A DNA stretch of 64,000 bases from contig JAHHGR010000001.1 of NCBI GenBank assembly GCA_019359725.1, forward strand, positions 1 to 64,000, given 5' to 3'. Under the pieces are notes generated by a model. It did no database searches. It saw only the letters and a program-made list of their open reading frames with translations, and was not told the DNA's origin. Source of the stretch: Aphanocapsa lilacina HA4352-LM1 (GTDB lineage: Bacteria > Cyanobacteriota > Cyanobacteriia > Gloeobacterales > Gloeobacteraceae). Below, one piece after another: positions 1 to 10,989 of the stretch (positions are counted from its first letter, which is position 1; each line of letters begins with the position of its first letter). The position numbers were made by a program, and so were the translations under genes.

Positions 1-265
1 ACGCTCTAGTAGGGTAAGCTGGCTGAAGCTCATAGGGGTTCCTGGTTGTCGTAGTAAACGTCAGGATACCTCTATGAGTCCCTCAGCGGAAGGCTCTCAA
101 GCGTTGCACTTCATTTTTGAATCGGCGGTTTAACTTGCGCACCACGGCAATCTTCGTCGGTATGCTCTCAGTTACACTTGCTCTGCTCTGGCCTGTTTAC
201 AAATCGCTCTTGACTGCTCGGCGCTAGCTTTGTCCTCTCATACTCTCTTGCTTGAGTGCGACAAA
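1..265. other. Gene-free left end with an imperfect hairpin
   Basis: I see no supportable coding region here. Positions 29-35 (CTCATAG) and 72-78 (CTATGAG) are exact inverse complements, and the inner flanks partly pair too, so an imperfect hairpin of about 50 bases is possible. It could be a decayed mobile-element end or the tail of a gene lying to the left. No function is assigned. Confidence 0.35.
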
Positions 266-652
266 TCAGTTTGCCCTCAGTGGAATCTTCAGCAACTGCG
301 CGAGGGTGGAAGCGACAGCCGCAGCAAATTGAGGGCGGTCCTCGTAGGCGGGCAGGCGATTGACTTTGCCGCCGGGGGTGCGCTCCAAGCCGTAGTTGCT
401 GTTGAGGCGCAGGTGTTCTCCCCAGTCGAGTACCTCGATGAGTGTGTTTGCAGGCAAATCGCCCACAACCCGAAATACGTAGTTAAAAGTGTTCTGGCGG
501 GCGGCGGCGACGGTGGAAGGTTCTTCGTAGCAGGCTTTGAGCTTCAAGCCCACCTGCTCGACGAGGGTCGTGTCGTGCCACTCGTACAGCAGCCGCGTGT
601 CGAGGGTGAGGGCGAAATAAAATTCTTCGACAGAGACAAAATCCAGCTGCAT
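266..652 (-). CDS. Hypothetical protein, 128 aa
   Basis: A 128-residue soluble-looking protein with no signal peptide or membrane segment. The sequence is well mixed and protein-like, unlike the low-complexity shadow on the other strand. It contains runs such as FNYVFRVVGDLPANTLIEVL and a hydrophobic C-terminal helix ending LAQLLKIPLRAN. I do not recognise the family. The ATG at 652 has no clear Shine-Dalgarno, so the start is uncertain. It is divergent from the DUF2996 gene to its right, leaving about 100 bases for both promoters. Confidence 0.55.
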   Translation of the reverse strand: MQLDFVSVEEFYFALTLDTRLLYEWHDTTLVEQVGLKLKACYEEPSTVAAARQNTFNYVFRVVGDLPANTLIEVLDWGEHLRLNSNYGLERTPGGKVNRLPAYEDRPQFAAAVASTLAQLLKIPLRAN

Positions 653-759
653 CCGGGGCCTTTGGGGCTTGGTCTTCAGTAGTTGAGACTAACAGCCCTT
701 GCCTCGCCGCGACAATCGCGTCCACAATGAACACTGGGTCACCAAACCACCAAATCGCC

Positions 760-1380
760 ATGCCGGAAGAGAATCAGGCGCCGCCGCCCGCCGAGGCCGC
801 CGCCACCCCGACTCCCGAAAGCCCCACCGACACCAAGGCGGCGGATGCCACCCCGGCCCCTGATGGGGAAGCGCCCGCCTCTAAGCCGCGCCCGCCGCGC
901 CCCCGGCCCGCCGCTGCGAGTGCAGAAGGTGTTGCCGCCGAAGCTCCAGCACCCGCCGAGGGCGGTGAGGTTCCAGCCCGGCCCGCCCGACCCAAACCCG
1001 GCGACGCCCCGACCAAACCGCTGCCGCAGTACATCCAGGAAGATATCCTGCCGCTACTCGAAAAGCGTATGAAGGCAGAAGGGGCGGCCGATGTCGCACT
1101 CGCCGCCGGGGAGGCCGACTTTACCGCCACTTGGGATAACGGCAACAAGACATTTAGCATCTATTTCGACGAGGGCAACCTCGAAGGCCGCAAGACGATC
1201 GCCTACAACGAGGTCAAGTCCCCCGGCCGGGTGCTGCAGATGTTCATGCCCCCCGAGCGCGGCTTCAAAGGCGTCGATGCCAAGCAAATCGTCGTGATGA
1301 TCCTGCAGCAATTTACGACAACGCTTACATGGATTAAAAAGCAACCGGCTGCAACCGGTGCGAAAAAACCCGGAAAGTGA
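760..1380 (+). CDS. DUF2996 family protein
   Basis: A two-part protein of 206 aa. Roughly the first 85 residues are a low-complexity Pro/Ala/Glu-rich tail, probably disordered. The last 120 residues form the conserved part, with LPQYIQEDILPLLEKRMKAE near its start and later NKTFSIYFDEGNLEGRKTIA. This is the layout of the cyanobacterial DUF2996 family, whose role is unknown to me. I prefer the ATG at 760 (MPEENQ) because family members begin with a short acidic stretch; an in-frame ATG at 727 adds 11 residues. Neither has a strong ribosome site. The family call is from pattern recall, not a search. Confidence 0.8.
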   Translation: MPEENQAPPPAEAAATPTPESPTDTKAADATPAPDGEAPASKPRPPRPRPAAASAEGVAAEAPAPAEGGEVPARPARPKPGDAPTKPLPQYIQEDILPLLEKRMKAEGAADVALAAGEADFTATWDNGNKTFSIYFDEGNLEGRKTIAYNEVKSPGRVLQMFMPPERGFKGVDAKQIVVMILQQFTTTLTWIKKQPAATGAKKPGK

Positions 1381-1397
1381 CCAGCGCGGCCAATAGT

Positions 1398-1532
1398 GAA
1401 GTGGACCCGGGTTTTTGGACAACTCGATAGGCAATGCCTCTGCTCCCTAAACTGGTGATCACGACGGCACACTCAAGAGCAGGCATACCTTAATCGATGC
1501 CTCAAAACTGTCCAAGCCTATGGGTCCACCTC
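1398..1532. mobile_element. MITE-like element with 24-bp imperfect terminal inverted repeats
   Basis: Positions 1398-1421 and 1509-1532 are inverse complements at 17 of 24 bases: an outer block of 11 with one mismatch (GA[A/G]GTGGACCC), a diverged six-base middle, and an identical inner TTGGACA. The 87 bases between code for nothing. The outward GTGGACCC and inward TTGGACA layout resembles insertion-sequence ends, so this is most likely a miniature non-autonomous element or a deleted IS. No convincing target duplication was seen. It fills most of the gap between the DUF2996 gene and lysS. Confidence 0.5.
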
Positions 1533-1634
1533 AACCTGGCTTGGTGGCCGACGGCGTAAAACTTAGGGCATAGACCGACCGGCGCTACTGGCGGAAGACG
1601 CTACGATAAATCTCTGGGAACGCCGGAGAGAAGC

Positions 1635-3128
1635 ATGGCCGAGGAAGATTTGCGCCGCACGCGCCTGGAGAAGGCCGAGCAGTGGCGCGTCCACAACCAA
1701 AATCCCTACCCGTACCGCTACGAGCGCACGCACATGGCAGGGGATTTGCAGACGAAATATCAAAATCTCGAAAACGGTCAGCAAGTCGAAGATGCCGTCT
1801 CGGTGGCGGGCCGCATCGTCGCCCGGCGCGTGTTGGGCAGCGTCGCCTTTTTTGGCCTGCAGGACGATTCGGGCACCATCCAGCTTTATTTCGACAAGAA
1901 GCGCATCCGCGAGAGCATGGGGGCCGACGCCTTCAAGTGGCTCGACAAGCTCACCGACACGGGCGATTTTATCGGGGCGCACGGCACGATTCGCCGCACC
2001 GAGCGCGGCGAACTGTCGGTCTACGTCCACGAGTATGAGCTGTTGTGCAAGTCGATTTTGCCTTTGCCCTCCGAGTACTATGGCCTCGCCGACGTCCAGA
2101 AGCGCTACCGCCAGCGCTACCTGGACCTGATTGCCAACCCCGGCGTGCGCGAGACTTTTCGCAAGCGCGCCCTCGTCGTGCGCGAAATTCGCCGCTTTCT
2201 CGATGAGCGGGGCTTTCTGGAAATCGAGACGCCGGTCCTGCAGACCGAGGCGGGCGGTGCGGCGGCCCGTCCCTTCACCACCCACCACAACGCCCTCGGT
2301 CTCGATATGTTCCTACGCATCGCCACCGAATTGCACCTGAAGCGGCTGGTGGTGGGCGGGTTTGAAAAAGTCTACGAACTGGGGCGAATCTTTCGCAACG
2401 AAGGCATCTCGACGCGCCACAACCCCGAATTTACAACGGTCGAAATCTACGAAGCCTACAGCGATTATTTCGACATCATGAACCTGGTCGAAACGCTGCT
2501 GCGCGCGGTGGCCCAAAAAGTGCTCGGCGCCACCGCGCTGGTCTGCGAGGGCAACACCATCGACCTAGGCGCGCCGTTTCGGCGGATCACCATGTTCGAT
2601 CTGGTCGCGGAGATGACCGGGGTAGCCCTGGCCGGGTTGCGCGACGCCGAGAAGGCGGCCCGCCTTGCCGAAGAAGTCGGTGTCGAGGTACCCGCGGGGG
2701 CCTCGGTCGGCCAGATTCTCTACCAGCTGTTCGAAGAAAAGTGCGAGACGCAGCTCACCCAGCCCACCTTCGTGCTCGACTATCCGGTCGAAATTTCGCC
2801 CCTTGCCAAGGCCCACCGCTCGGTGCCGGACATGGTCGAGCGCTTCGAGCTGTATATCAATGGCCGCGAGACCGCCGACGGTTTTTCAGAACTCAATGAC
2901 CCAGTCGACCAGCGCGCCCGCCTGGAGACCCAGGCCAGCGCGAAGGCGGCGGGAGATCTAGAGGCGCACCCCTTCGACGAGGATTTTGTGACCGCCATCG
3001 AACACGGCTTGCCTCCCACCGGCGGGGTCGGCATCGGTATCGATCGGCTGGTGATGCTGCTCACCGACAGCCCGAGCATCCGCGATGTGATCGCCTTTCC
3101 GACCCTCAGGCCGGAGGCGGTGGAGTAG
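1635..3128 (+). CDS. lysS: Lysine--tRNA ligase, class II
   Basis: Charges tRNA-Lys with lysine using ATP, in the cytoplasm. The 497-aa length is normal. An anticodon-binding OB-fold covers about residues 55-150. Class II motif 2 is visible at about residue 253 ([15 protein letters not shown]) and motif 3 at about 463 ([14 protein letters not shown]), with the substrate-pocket signature [12 protein letters not shown] between them. The ATG at 1635 follows a GGAGAG ribosome site about eight bases upstream. The gene ends three bases before the end of the convergent gene on the minus strand, and no terminator fits between them. Confidence 0.97.
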   Translation: MAEEDLRRTRLEKAEQWRVHNQNPYPYRYERTHMAGDLQTKYQNLENGQQVEDAVSVAGRIVARRVLGSVAFFGLQDDSGTIQLYFDKKRIRESMGADAFKWLDKLTDTGDFIGAHGTIRRTERGELSVYVHEYELLCKSILPLPSEYYGLADVQKRYRQRYLDLIANPGVRETFRKRALVVREIRRFLDERGFLEIETPVLQTEAGGAAARPFTTHHNALGLDMFLRIATELHLKRLVVGGFEKVYELGRIFRNEGISTRHNPEFTTVEIYEAYSDYFDIMNLVETLLRAVAQKVLGATALVCEGNTIDLGAPFRRITMFDLVAEMTGVALAGLRDAEKAARLAEEVGVEVPAGASVGQILYQLFEEKCETQLTQPTFVLDYPVEISPLAKAHRSVPDMVERFELYINGRETADGFSELNDPVDQRARLETQASAKAAGDLEAHPFDEDFVTAIEHGLPPTGGVGIGIDRLVMLLTDSPSIRDVIAFPTLRPEAVE

Positions 3129-3131
3129 CCC

Positions 3132-5357
3132 TCAGGGGCTGAGCTTGCGCGGGGTGCCTCCGGTATCGGCGGCAAGACCCTGGGAAAGGCGCTCGACAAT
3201 GGCGCTGGTGGCCTGCATCAGGGCCGCACCGTTGTCCTTGAGGCCGGTAGGCAGCGTGCGCACCTGGATGTCCTTCCAGAGGCGCCGCCCCTGCTGGTCG
3301 ATCAGTTCGAACTGCAGGACCACCTCGGCGGCGGCCCCCTGGCTGAGACCCAAGAATCCGCCGCTCACGTAGGTGCTGCTGCGCACCAGGCCGAGCATGA
3401 CCGCGTCCACCCCGAGGGTGCGCGCGAGCAACTTCGGGTCGCTGGTGAGCAACTGGGCAGGTTCGATTCCCAGTTCGGCGAGGCGGGCAAAAGAGGCGTC
3501 CGGGTCGCTCACCTCCCAACCCAAGTTGGTTAGTTTTTCGGCGAGCACCTGCCCGAGGCTCTCCGCCCGGTTGGCCTTTTCGTTATAAAGTGCCGAGTCC
3601 GGCCCCAACAGGGCGATCCGGTGGATGGACGCGAGCGATTCGTGGCGGGCGATGGGCGGCAGGTCGGCGCCGGGCTTGCCGTTTTCGGCCAGGGCGCCCT
3701 TAGAAAACTGGTTGGCCACGTCCTGGGCGGTAATCACCAGGGCATTGCCCAGCATGGTGCTGTCGACTTTGCCGCTCAAAAACGGGTCGTCGCGGTTGGA
3801 GACTTCCGCCTTCCAGGTCGAACGGCCGTCGCGGTCAAAAGCCTCCGCCCGGGCAACGACCGTGGGCGACTGCAACTGCGAGAGCACGAAGGGCACGTAG
3901 GGATTCCACAACCCCGCCAACCGCTCGAGGGTGCGATCGGGCATCCCGACGCGCAGCGGCTCGCCCACCAGCACATAATCGGCACCGAGCAGCGAGGCGA
4001 CCTGGCGCACCGCCTCCGGGTCGCCTGTGCGCAACTGATCGGGACTGAGGGCGAGGGTGTCGAGGACCGTATTAATCTGCAGCGGCGGCACAATCTCAAA
4101 GCGGCGGGTGCGCAGCAGACTGCCCGCCACCACCTCCGACACGTTCGGGAAGCGGCCCCCGGCGCGGGCCTGGCCGGTCTCGAAGCCGACGACGGCCACC
4201 TTCGGCAGCGCGGCCGTGGGCGGCAGCGCGGCGGCGTTCACCGGCAGCAACAGGCGGCTCGCCCCGGCCGGTCCGTCGAACTTGCCAATTTGCGGCAACT
4301 CCGCAGCCACGGTGTCCCAGCGGCGCAGGTGGGTATTCTGACCCGCAAGCCCTCCGTGGAGCGTCCACAGCTGCAGCGAGTCGGGGGGCATGAACACGTC
4401 GCGCGGTGGGGCAGCGAGGATTCGTTTGCGCACCGCCTTGCCCTTGAACGGATCCCACAGGAGCAGCCCCCGGTCGTAGAGGATCCACAGGTGGCGGTTG
4501 TCGGCGGCGGGCAGCACCCGCGCGATGCGGGCATTTTTTTCCAGTTCGCCGCCCACGCGCAGGCGGCGGATGGCGGCGTTGGAGCGGGTATTGACGACGA
4601 TGACGCTCCGGTCGGCGGCAATCAGGTAGAGCAGATTGCCGTCGGTGCTCAAGCTCATCTGCGTCTGGCGCGGATCGAAGGCCACCGGCAGCGCCGCACC
4701 GCGCTCGCCGGAAAGCGGGTTGATGGGATAGATCCGCCCGGCCGGCTCCGGCAGCAACTCCACCGCCGCGACGTACAACCGCAACCCGTCGCCCGCTACC
4801 GCCAGATCCGCAAGCCGCCCTACCCCTGCGAAGGTCGAGAGCACGGCGAACTGGCGGGTTTTCGGCTCGAAGCGGTAGATAATCGTGTGCGATTCCGGAT
4901 CTTGTACCCCCAGATAGGCAAGCCCCGTGCGCTGCTCGTAGTCGAGGCCAAACAGGCGCCACTGCGCGGCGGCGGCGCGCTGCAGCACCGGCAGTTTCTC
5001 CCTGGGCAGGCCATCGTCTTTTTTGGGCCGGTTCGCCCGTTCGTCCGGCACCACCGCCTCCGGCAGCGGCACGGTGGCGACCAGTTTGCCGGTGGTGCCG
5101 TCCAGGACGCTGAGGGTGCTGTGGCCGGCCACCAGCAACTGCCCTTCGCGGGTGCGCACGGCGTTGTGGTAGACGTCCGCCACCGGCACCGCCAGTTGTC
5201 CGAGAACCTTGCCGGTCTCAAGATCTACTTGGTGGACCTGCTGGGCGGCGGGGTCGATCAAAAAACCGCCGGAATCGGCGGCGGGGACGGTCCCGGCTGT
5301 GCCCAACCAGGTGGCGAGCAGGACGGGGATCAAGCAGGAAATGCGTGAAATGTTCAT
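3132..5357 (-). CDS. Secreted beta-propeller protein with two CsgG-like domains
   Basis: A 741-aa exported protein. Residues 1-28 form a signal peptide (MNISRISCLIPVLLATWLG then AADS). Residues 30-370 look like a YncE/WD40-type propeller, with repeated LDGTTGKLVATV and LVAGHSTLSVLDG-type strands. From about 384 (PKVAVVGFETG) comes a domain like the periplasmic CsgG/lipoprotein group (FPNVSEVVAGSLLRTRRFEIV, LLGADYVLVGEP). From about 577 (IHRIALLGP) comes a second, shorter domain of the same type (LGVDAVMLGLVRSSTYVSGG). I chose the internal ATG at 5357 because the signal peptide begins there; it overlaps the stop of the upstream gene by ATGA. Role inferred only: an envelope assembly or sensing protein. 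Confidence 0.7.
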   Translation of the reverse strand: MNISRISCLIPVLLATWLGTAGTVPAADSGGFLIDPAAQQVHQVDLETGKVLGQLAVPVADVYHNAVRTREGQLLVAGHSTLSVLDGTTGKLVATVPLPEAVVPDERANRPKKDDGLPREKLPVLQRAAAAQWRLFGLDYEQRTGLAYLGVQDPESHTIIYRFEPKTRQFAVLSTFAGVGRLADLAVAGDGLRLYVAAVELLPEPAGRIYPINPLSGERGAALPVAFDPRQTQMSLSTDGNLLYLIAADRSVIVVNTRSNAAIRRLRVGGELEKNARIARVLPAADNRHLWILYDRGLLLWDPFKGKAVRKRILAAPPRDVFMPPDSLQLWTLHGGLAGQNTHLRRWDTVAAELPQIGKFDGPAGASRLLLPVNAAALPPTAALPKVAVVGFETGQARAGGRFPNVSEVVAGSLLRTRRFEIVPPLQINTVLDTLALSPDQLRTGDPEAVRQVASLLGADYVLVGEPLRVGMPDRTLERLAGLWNPYVPFVLSQLQSPTVVARAEAFDRDGRSTWKAEVSNRDDPFLSGKVDSTMLGNALVITAQDVANQFSKGALAENGKPGADLPPIARHESLASIHRIALLGPDSALYNEKANRAESLGQVLAEKLTNLGWEVSDPDASFARLAELGIEPAQLLTSDPKLLARTLGVDAVMLGLVRSSTYVSGGFLGLSQGAAAEVVLQFELIDQQGRRLWKDIQVRTLPTGLKDNGAALMQATSAIVERLSQGLAADTGGTPRKLSP

Positions 5358-6373
5358 GGCGCCGAGAGGGGCTCGCGGGAGTCGGTGGGGGCCGGTGTGG
5401 CCGCTGAAGTAGAACAGGCGTGCTTGCGGACGGTGTCGAGCACCTGCTGAATCTGGCTGTCGCTGGCCGAGCGGTCGGTGCGGCCGTCGGCCTCGATGTG
5501 ATCGTTTTGCAGCAGGGCGCGCGCGGCGTAGTTCCCGGTGACGCCCAGGGGCGGGCGGGTGGCCAGGAAGCGGCGGGTGCCCGGAAAAAGCACGTTGCCC
5601 TGCTCCTCGGACAGTTCCAAATTGAGCAGTCGGCCAAGCTGGAACAGCGTCTGCAAAGTCACCACCTCCGGGTGCCACCAGCGAAAGCCGCTGGCAAAAA
5701 GCCCCGATCGCAGTTCGCGAATCGGCACGCGCACGGTCACCTGGCGACTTTGGGGATCGACGAAGTAGTTGCTGTACTCGGGGTAGTCCTCGTAGGCTTC
5801 GACGCGCACATGGGCCTGATCGGGATTGTCCACCAGCACGAAGGCGTCGATGGGCTCCCCGCCGGTTGTCCGGCGCAGGCGCTGGTTCCAGCGCAAGGCC
5901 CCCTGCCGCAGGCCGCTAATCGTGGTGGCAGGCACCGGCTCGGGACTGTCCTTCATCGCGGTGCTCACGTAGATTTTGAGCGGAAAGCAGTCCGCCTCAA
6001 ACGAACTGGCCCGGCTGAGGATCATAAATTCGACCTCGCCGGGGGGCAGCGGGACGACCGTGCGGCCAATTGCTTCCTCCAGGCTGCGGAGGGTGCGCTC
6101 GCGCTCGTCGCCGCTGAGCCCTTCGAGGGTGATTTGCGGCTTGACCAGCGCACCGCTCAGCAGCACCGTGGCCTGCACGCGGGCGGTGATATCCTGATAA
6201 ATCTTTGCGGGCAACCGCCAGTTTTCGACCACTGCGTCGCGCGCTTTCTGGCCTGTCGCCGCGTCGCGCTCGACGCGCAGATTCACCTCCGGGGGCGTCT
6301 GCTGGGCGCGGGCGATCCCGCTGCTGCCCGCCCAGCCCGCCAGGACCACCGACACAAAAAATGCTGGGTTCAT
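5354..6373 (-). CDS. Secreted protein with a degenerate metzincin-like C-terminal region
   Basis: 339 aa with a clear signal peptide (VSVVLAGWAGSSGIARAQQ). The middle resembles the periplasmic TonB-like 'yields a scalar product' style region (VLLSGALVKPQITLEGLSGD). Later segments (LRWNQRLRRTTGGEPIDAFV, then VTVRVPIRELR) read like the strands of a matrixin-type metallopeptidase. Where that family has its zinc site followed by a Met-turn, this protein has TLFQLGRLLNLELSEEQGNV, which keeps the outline but lacks the histidines, so I infer a non-catalytic relative. A GAGGAG ribosome site lies eight bases before the ATG. It is coupled by ATGA to the CsgG-like gene. Confidence is good for a real secreted protein, low for the fold. 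Confidence 0.65.
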   Translation of the reverse strand: MNPAFFVSVVLAGWAGSSGIARAQQTPPEVNLRVERDAATGQKARDAVVENWRLPAKIYQDITARVQATVLLSGALVKPQITLEGLSGDERERTLRSLEEAIGRTVVPLPPGEVEFMILSRASSFEADCFPLKIYVSTAMKDSPEPVPATTISGLRQGALRWNQRLRRTTGGEPIDAFVLVDNPDQAHVRVEAYEDYPEYSNYFVDPQSRQVTVRVPIRELRSGLFASGFRWWHPEVVTLQTLFQLGRLLNLELSEEQGNVLFPGTRRFLATRPPLGVTGNYAARALLQNDHIEADGRTDRSASDSQIQQVLDTVRKHACSTSAATPAPTDSREPLSAP

Positions 6374-6452
6374 CTTTTTTGCTCCTCGCGGAGAGCCGGG
6401 ATCGCTGGCGCCACTTTATCAACTTCTGGCCGCTTGTAAAGGACTTACAGCA

Positions 6453-6485
6453 GACAGCCCCCGGCACTCGTTGCCGGGGGCTGTC
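6453..6485. terminator. Strong 14-bp stem-loop
   Basis: GACAGCCCCCGGCA at 6453-6466 pairs perfectly with 6472-6485 across a five-base loop. It sits ten bases beyond the stop of the TonB-receptor relic and so would end minus-strand transcription from the S9 peptidase. There is no clear T-run on either side, so it may be a transcript-end hairpin rather than a classical intrinsic terminator. Confidence 0.65.
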
Positions 6486-6494
6486 GGGAGGCCC

Positions 6495-6770
6495 TTAACC
6501 GCCAATCTCGAAGCGCCCGCCGACCCGGAAGGTCGTCCCCTCCGCCGTACTTGGCCAGGTAGCGCGAAAACCCGTGCTTCCGGCTTCGTAGGAGAGCGTC
6601 AGCTTGGGCGGCCCCTTCGGGGTCTCGGTGATCAAGTTGATGACGCTGCCCACCGCGCCGGAGCCGTAGCGCAGCGTCGCTCCGCCGGTGACCACTTCAA
6701 TGCGTTCGAGATCCGCCACCTGGAAGCCGGAGCGGGGTTGTTTTTTATGGTGATGTTCGCTGCTGAAAGT
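6495..6770 (-). pseudogene. TonB-dependent receptor relic: plug fragment joined to barrel end
   Basis: Reading minus from 6770, in the same frame as the stop of the S9 gene, gives a piece typical of an outer-membrane receptor plug (RSGFQVADLERIEVVTGG, then YGSGAVGSVINLIT). After about 30 further residues it ends with TTFRVGGRFEIGG, which looks like the last beta strand of such receptors. The longest ATG-started piece is 74 aa (6495-6719). A whole receptor is about 650 aa or more, so nearly the entire barrel and the N-terminus are missing. This is a deletion relic, probably of a receptor once co-transcribed with the peptidase. Confidence 0.7.
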
Positions 6771-8777
<2,007 letters not shown>

Positions 8778-8963
8778 GGCCCCTGGAACCTCGACGACAA
8801 AAGTAATTTTGCCCCAGGGTACCAAAATTCAAGGGGCAATTCCCAGGACCGCGCACCGCAAGCGAATCGGAACGGTTGCAACTGTCTTCAGCTGCACAGC
8901 GGATCGTGCCGATTCTTCCTGGAAGTGCCCGCGCCTAAGCAAGGTGGCAAGGTCGTCCCCTAG

Positions 8964-8991
8964 TTGACATTGATTCTTGATAGGTTACGCT
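8964..8991 (+). promoter_or_regulatory. Sigma-70-type promoter for the hmuTUV operon
   Basis: TTGACA at 8964-8969 is a perfect -35 box, followed after 16 bases by TACGCT at 8986-8991 as -10. It would start transcripts close to 9000, about 40 bases before the hmuT ATG. I see no convincing Fur box, although iron control would be expected for this transporter. Confidence 0.55.
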
Positions 8992-9040
8992 GCACGATAG
9001 CGCCCCCTCGAAGCGGGTCGGCGCGGGTGGAGGTTACTCG

Positions 9041-9925
9041 ATGGGGAAAATGCCGGCCTGGAAGGGGTTGGGCTTCGCGTTGCTGGCCCTGCTGGCTGTG
9101 GTTTGTGCTGGTCGGGCGGCTGAGAAGCCTTCCGCATCCCGGATCGTAGCCCTGGGTGGATCGATCACCGAGATCGTCTACGCGCTCGATGCCGGTGCAC
9201 AGCTGGTGGGCGTGGACACTTCGAGCACCTATCCTGCGGCGGCGGCCCGTTTGCCCCAGGTGGGCTATCAGCGCCAGGTGTCCGCCGAAGGGGTGCTTTC
9301 GCTCAAACCCACGCTGATTTTAGCGACTGAAGAAGCAGGCCCGCCCGCTGCCCTCGACCAGCTCAAAGCGGCGGGGGTCAAGCTTGCCGTCATCCCCAGC
9401 AGCGAGCACACCCCGGCGGGAGTGGAGGCGAAGATCCGGGCTGTTGCCAGGGCGGTGGACCGCACCGAGCGTGGGGGAGCGCTGGTTGCCGGATTGCGCA
9501 AAGACCTGGCTGCTGCCCGGGGTGAGATCGCCCGGCAGCGCGTCCGGCCCAGGGTGCTCTTTTTGTACGCACGAGGGGCAAACACGCTGATGGTGGCCGG
9601 ACGGGATAATGCCGCCGATGCGATGCTCAACCTGGCGGGGGCGACTAATGCTGTGGACGGCTACGAAGGCTACAAGCCCCTCACCGCCGAAGCGGCGGTG
9701 GCGGCGGCTCCCGATGTCGTGCTGGTTCCCGCGGCGGGATTGGCGAGTGTCGGGGGCGTCGAGGGTCTGGCCCAACTGCCGGGCCTGGCGCTCACCCCTG
9801 CGCTCAAAAACAAGCGGGTGGTGGCGATGGACGATCTGTACTTGTTGGGCTTCGGGCCGCGCCTCGCTCAGGCCGTGCGCGATCTGAGCCGGCAGCTGAG
9901 ATCCCCGGTGGGATCCAAGGTGTGA
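9041..9925 (+). CDS. hmuT: Hemin ABC transporter, periplasmic substrate-binding protein
   Basis: 294 aa. A signal peptide (GFALLALLAVVCAGRAAE) precedes a type III periplasmic binding fold: SRIVALGGSITEIVYALDAG at the start of lobe 1, then GVLSLKPTLILA. Lobe 2 begins near RPRVLFLYARGANTLMVAG and contains DGYEGYKPLTAEAAVAAAPD, characteristic of heme-binding HmuT rather than siderophore or B12 binders. It presumably hands heme to HmuU. The permease GTG start overlaps the stop of this gene by four bases. The nearby receptor relic at 6495-6770 cannot serve as outer-membrane partner. Confidence 0.9.
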   Translation: MGKMPAWKGLGFALLALLAVVCAGRAAEKPSASRIVALGGSITEIVYALDAGAQLVGVDTSSTYPAAAARLPQVGYQRQVSAEGVLSLKPTLILATEEAGPPAALDQLKAAGVKLAVIPSSEHTPAGVEAKIRAVARAVDRTERGGALVAGLRKDLAAARGEIARQRVRPRVLFLYARGANTLMVAGRDNAADAMLNLAGATNAVDGYEGYKPLTAEAAVAAAPDVVLVPAAGLASVGGVEGLAQLPGLALTPALKNKRVVAMDDLYLLGFGPRLAQAVRDLSRQLRSPVGSKV

Positions 9926-10989
9926 GCGAGGCCGATTTTCCGCTCACCGGCGACGGCCGCCGGGCATTGCGCACGGGTGCGACGCGCCTGGGCCTGGTTG
10001 GAGTGCTTGTCGCTCTGGTGCTCTTCGCTGTGGGCAACGGGGCAGTGGCTATCGCCCCCACCCAGGTGGCGGCGATCCTGGCAGGGCAAATCGGTGTGGC
10101 ACTGCCCTGGGCGTTCGAACCGCAGCAGGAGGCGGTGCTGCTCGCCGTGCGGCTGCCGCGGGTGCTGCTCGGGGCGCTGGTAGGCGCGGCGCTGGCTGTG
10201 GCCGGGGCAGCGATGCAAGGCTTGTTTCGCAACCCCCTCGCCGATCCCGGGCTCATCGGCGTCTCAAGCGGTGCGGCGCTCGCGGCGGTGGGAGCGATCG
10301 TCCTGGGAACCGGGAGCCTTGCGGGGCCGTTTACCCTGCCGGTTGCCGCCTTTGTGGGGGGACTGGTCACGACACTGCTGGTCTATCGTCTTTCGAGCGC
10401 AGAGGGGCGCACCAGCGTGGCCACGATGTTGCTGGCCGGGATTGCCGTCAACGCGCTGGCGGGGGCGGGTACGGGGCTTTTGACCTTTGTCGCCACCGAC
10501 GCCCAACTGCGCAGTATCACTTTCTGGAGCCTGGGCAGCCTCGGGGGTGCCACGTGGAACGCACTGGCGGGGGTGGCCCCGCCGCTGCTCGCGGCCATGG
10601 TGCTGCTGCCCACCCTCGCCCGGCCTCTCAACGCCTTTTTGCTCGGCGAAGCGGAGGCGGGCCATCTGGGGATCGACAGCGAGCGGGTGAAGGCGGCGGC
10701 GATCGTGCTTACGGCCCTCGCGGTCGGCGCGGCCGTCTCGGTCTCGGGAATCATCGGCTTTGTGGGTCTGGCCGTGCCACACCTGTTGAGACTCTTGTCA
10801 GGACCGGACCACCGTCATCTGCTCATCGACGCGAGCTTACTGGGGGCGTCGCTGCTCATCGGAGCGGACTGGCTGTGCCGGACCGTCGTCGCCCCGGCGG
10901 AGTTGCCCATCGGCATTCTCACCGCCGCTCTCGGGGCGCCCTTCTTTCTGTGGCTGCTGCTGCGGGATCGCTCGCAGGGATGGGGCTGA
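9922..10989 (+). CDS. hmuU: Hemin ABC transporter, permease (FecCD family)
   Basis: 355-aa inner-membrane protein with the hydrophobic pattern of the FecCD/BtuC family, eight to ten helices. The family signature is present near residue 90 (AGAAMQGLFRNPLADPGLIG, then VSSGAALAA), as is the C-terminal VSGIIGFVGLAVPHLLRLL that contacts the ATPase. It starts at a GTG (9922) overlapping the hmuT stop. Its TGA shares one base with the hmuV ATG, so the three genes are translationally coupled. Confidence 0.93.
   Translation: MSEADFPLTGDGRRALRTGATRLGLVGVLVALVLFAVGNGAVAIAPTQVAAILAGQIGVALPWAFEPQQEAVLLAVRLPRVLLGALVGAALAVAGAAMQGLFRNPLADPGLIGVSSGAALAAVGAIVLGTGSLAGPFTLPVAAFVGGLVTTLLVYRLSSAEGRTSVATMLLAGIAVNALAGAGTGLLTFVATDAQLRSITFWSLGSLGGATWNALAGVAPPLLAAMVLLPTLARPLNAFLLGEAEAGHLGIDSERVKAAAIVLTALAVGAAVSVSGIIGFVGLAVPHLLRLLSGPDHRHLLIDASLLGASLLIGADWLCRTVVAPAELPIGILTAALGAPFFLWLLLRDRSQGWG

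Noticed and set aside
3451-3471. A tRNA T-arm-like stretch (CTGGG..GGTTCGATTC..CCAG)
   Set aside because: It lies inside the CsgG-like gene, and no acceptor, D or anticodon arms surround it.
3621-5348. A 575-codon frame antisense to the CsgG-like gene
   Set aside because: The minus strand carries a signal peptide, clear domains and coupling; the plus frame is a low-complexity shadow.
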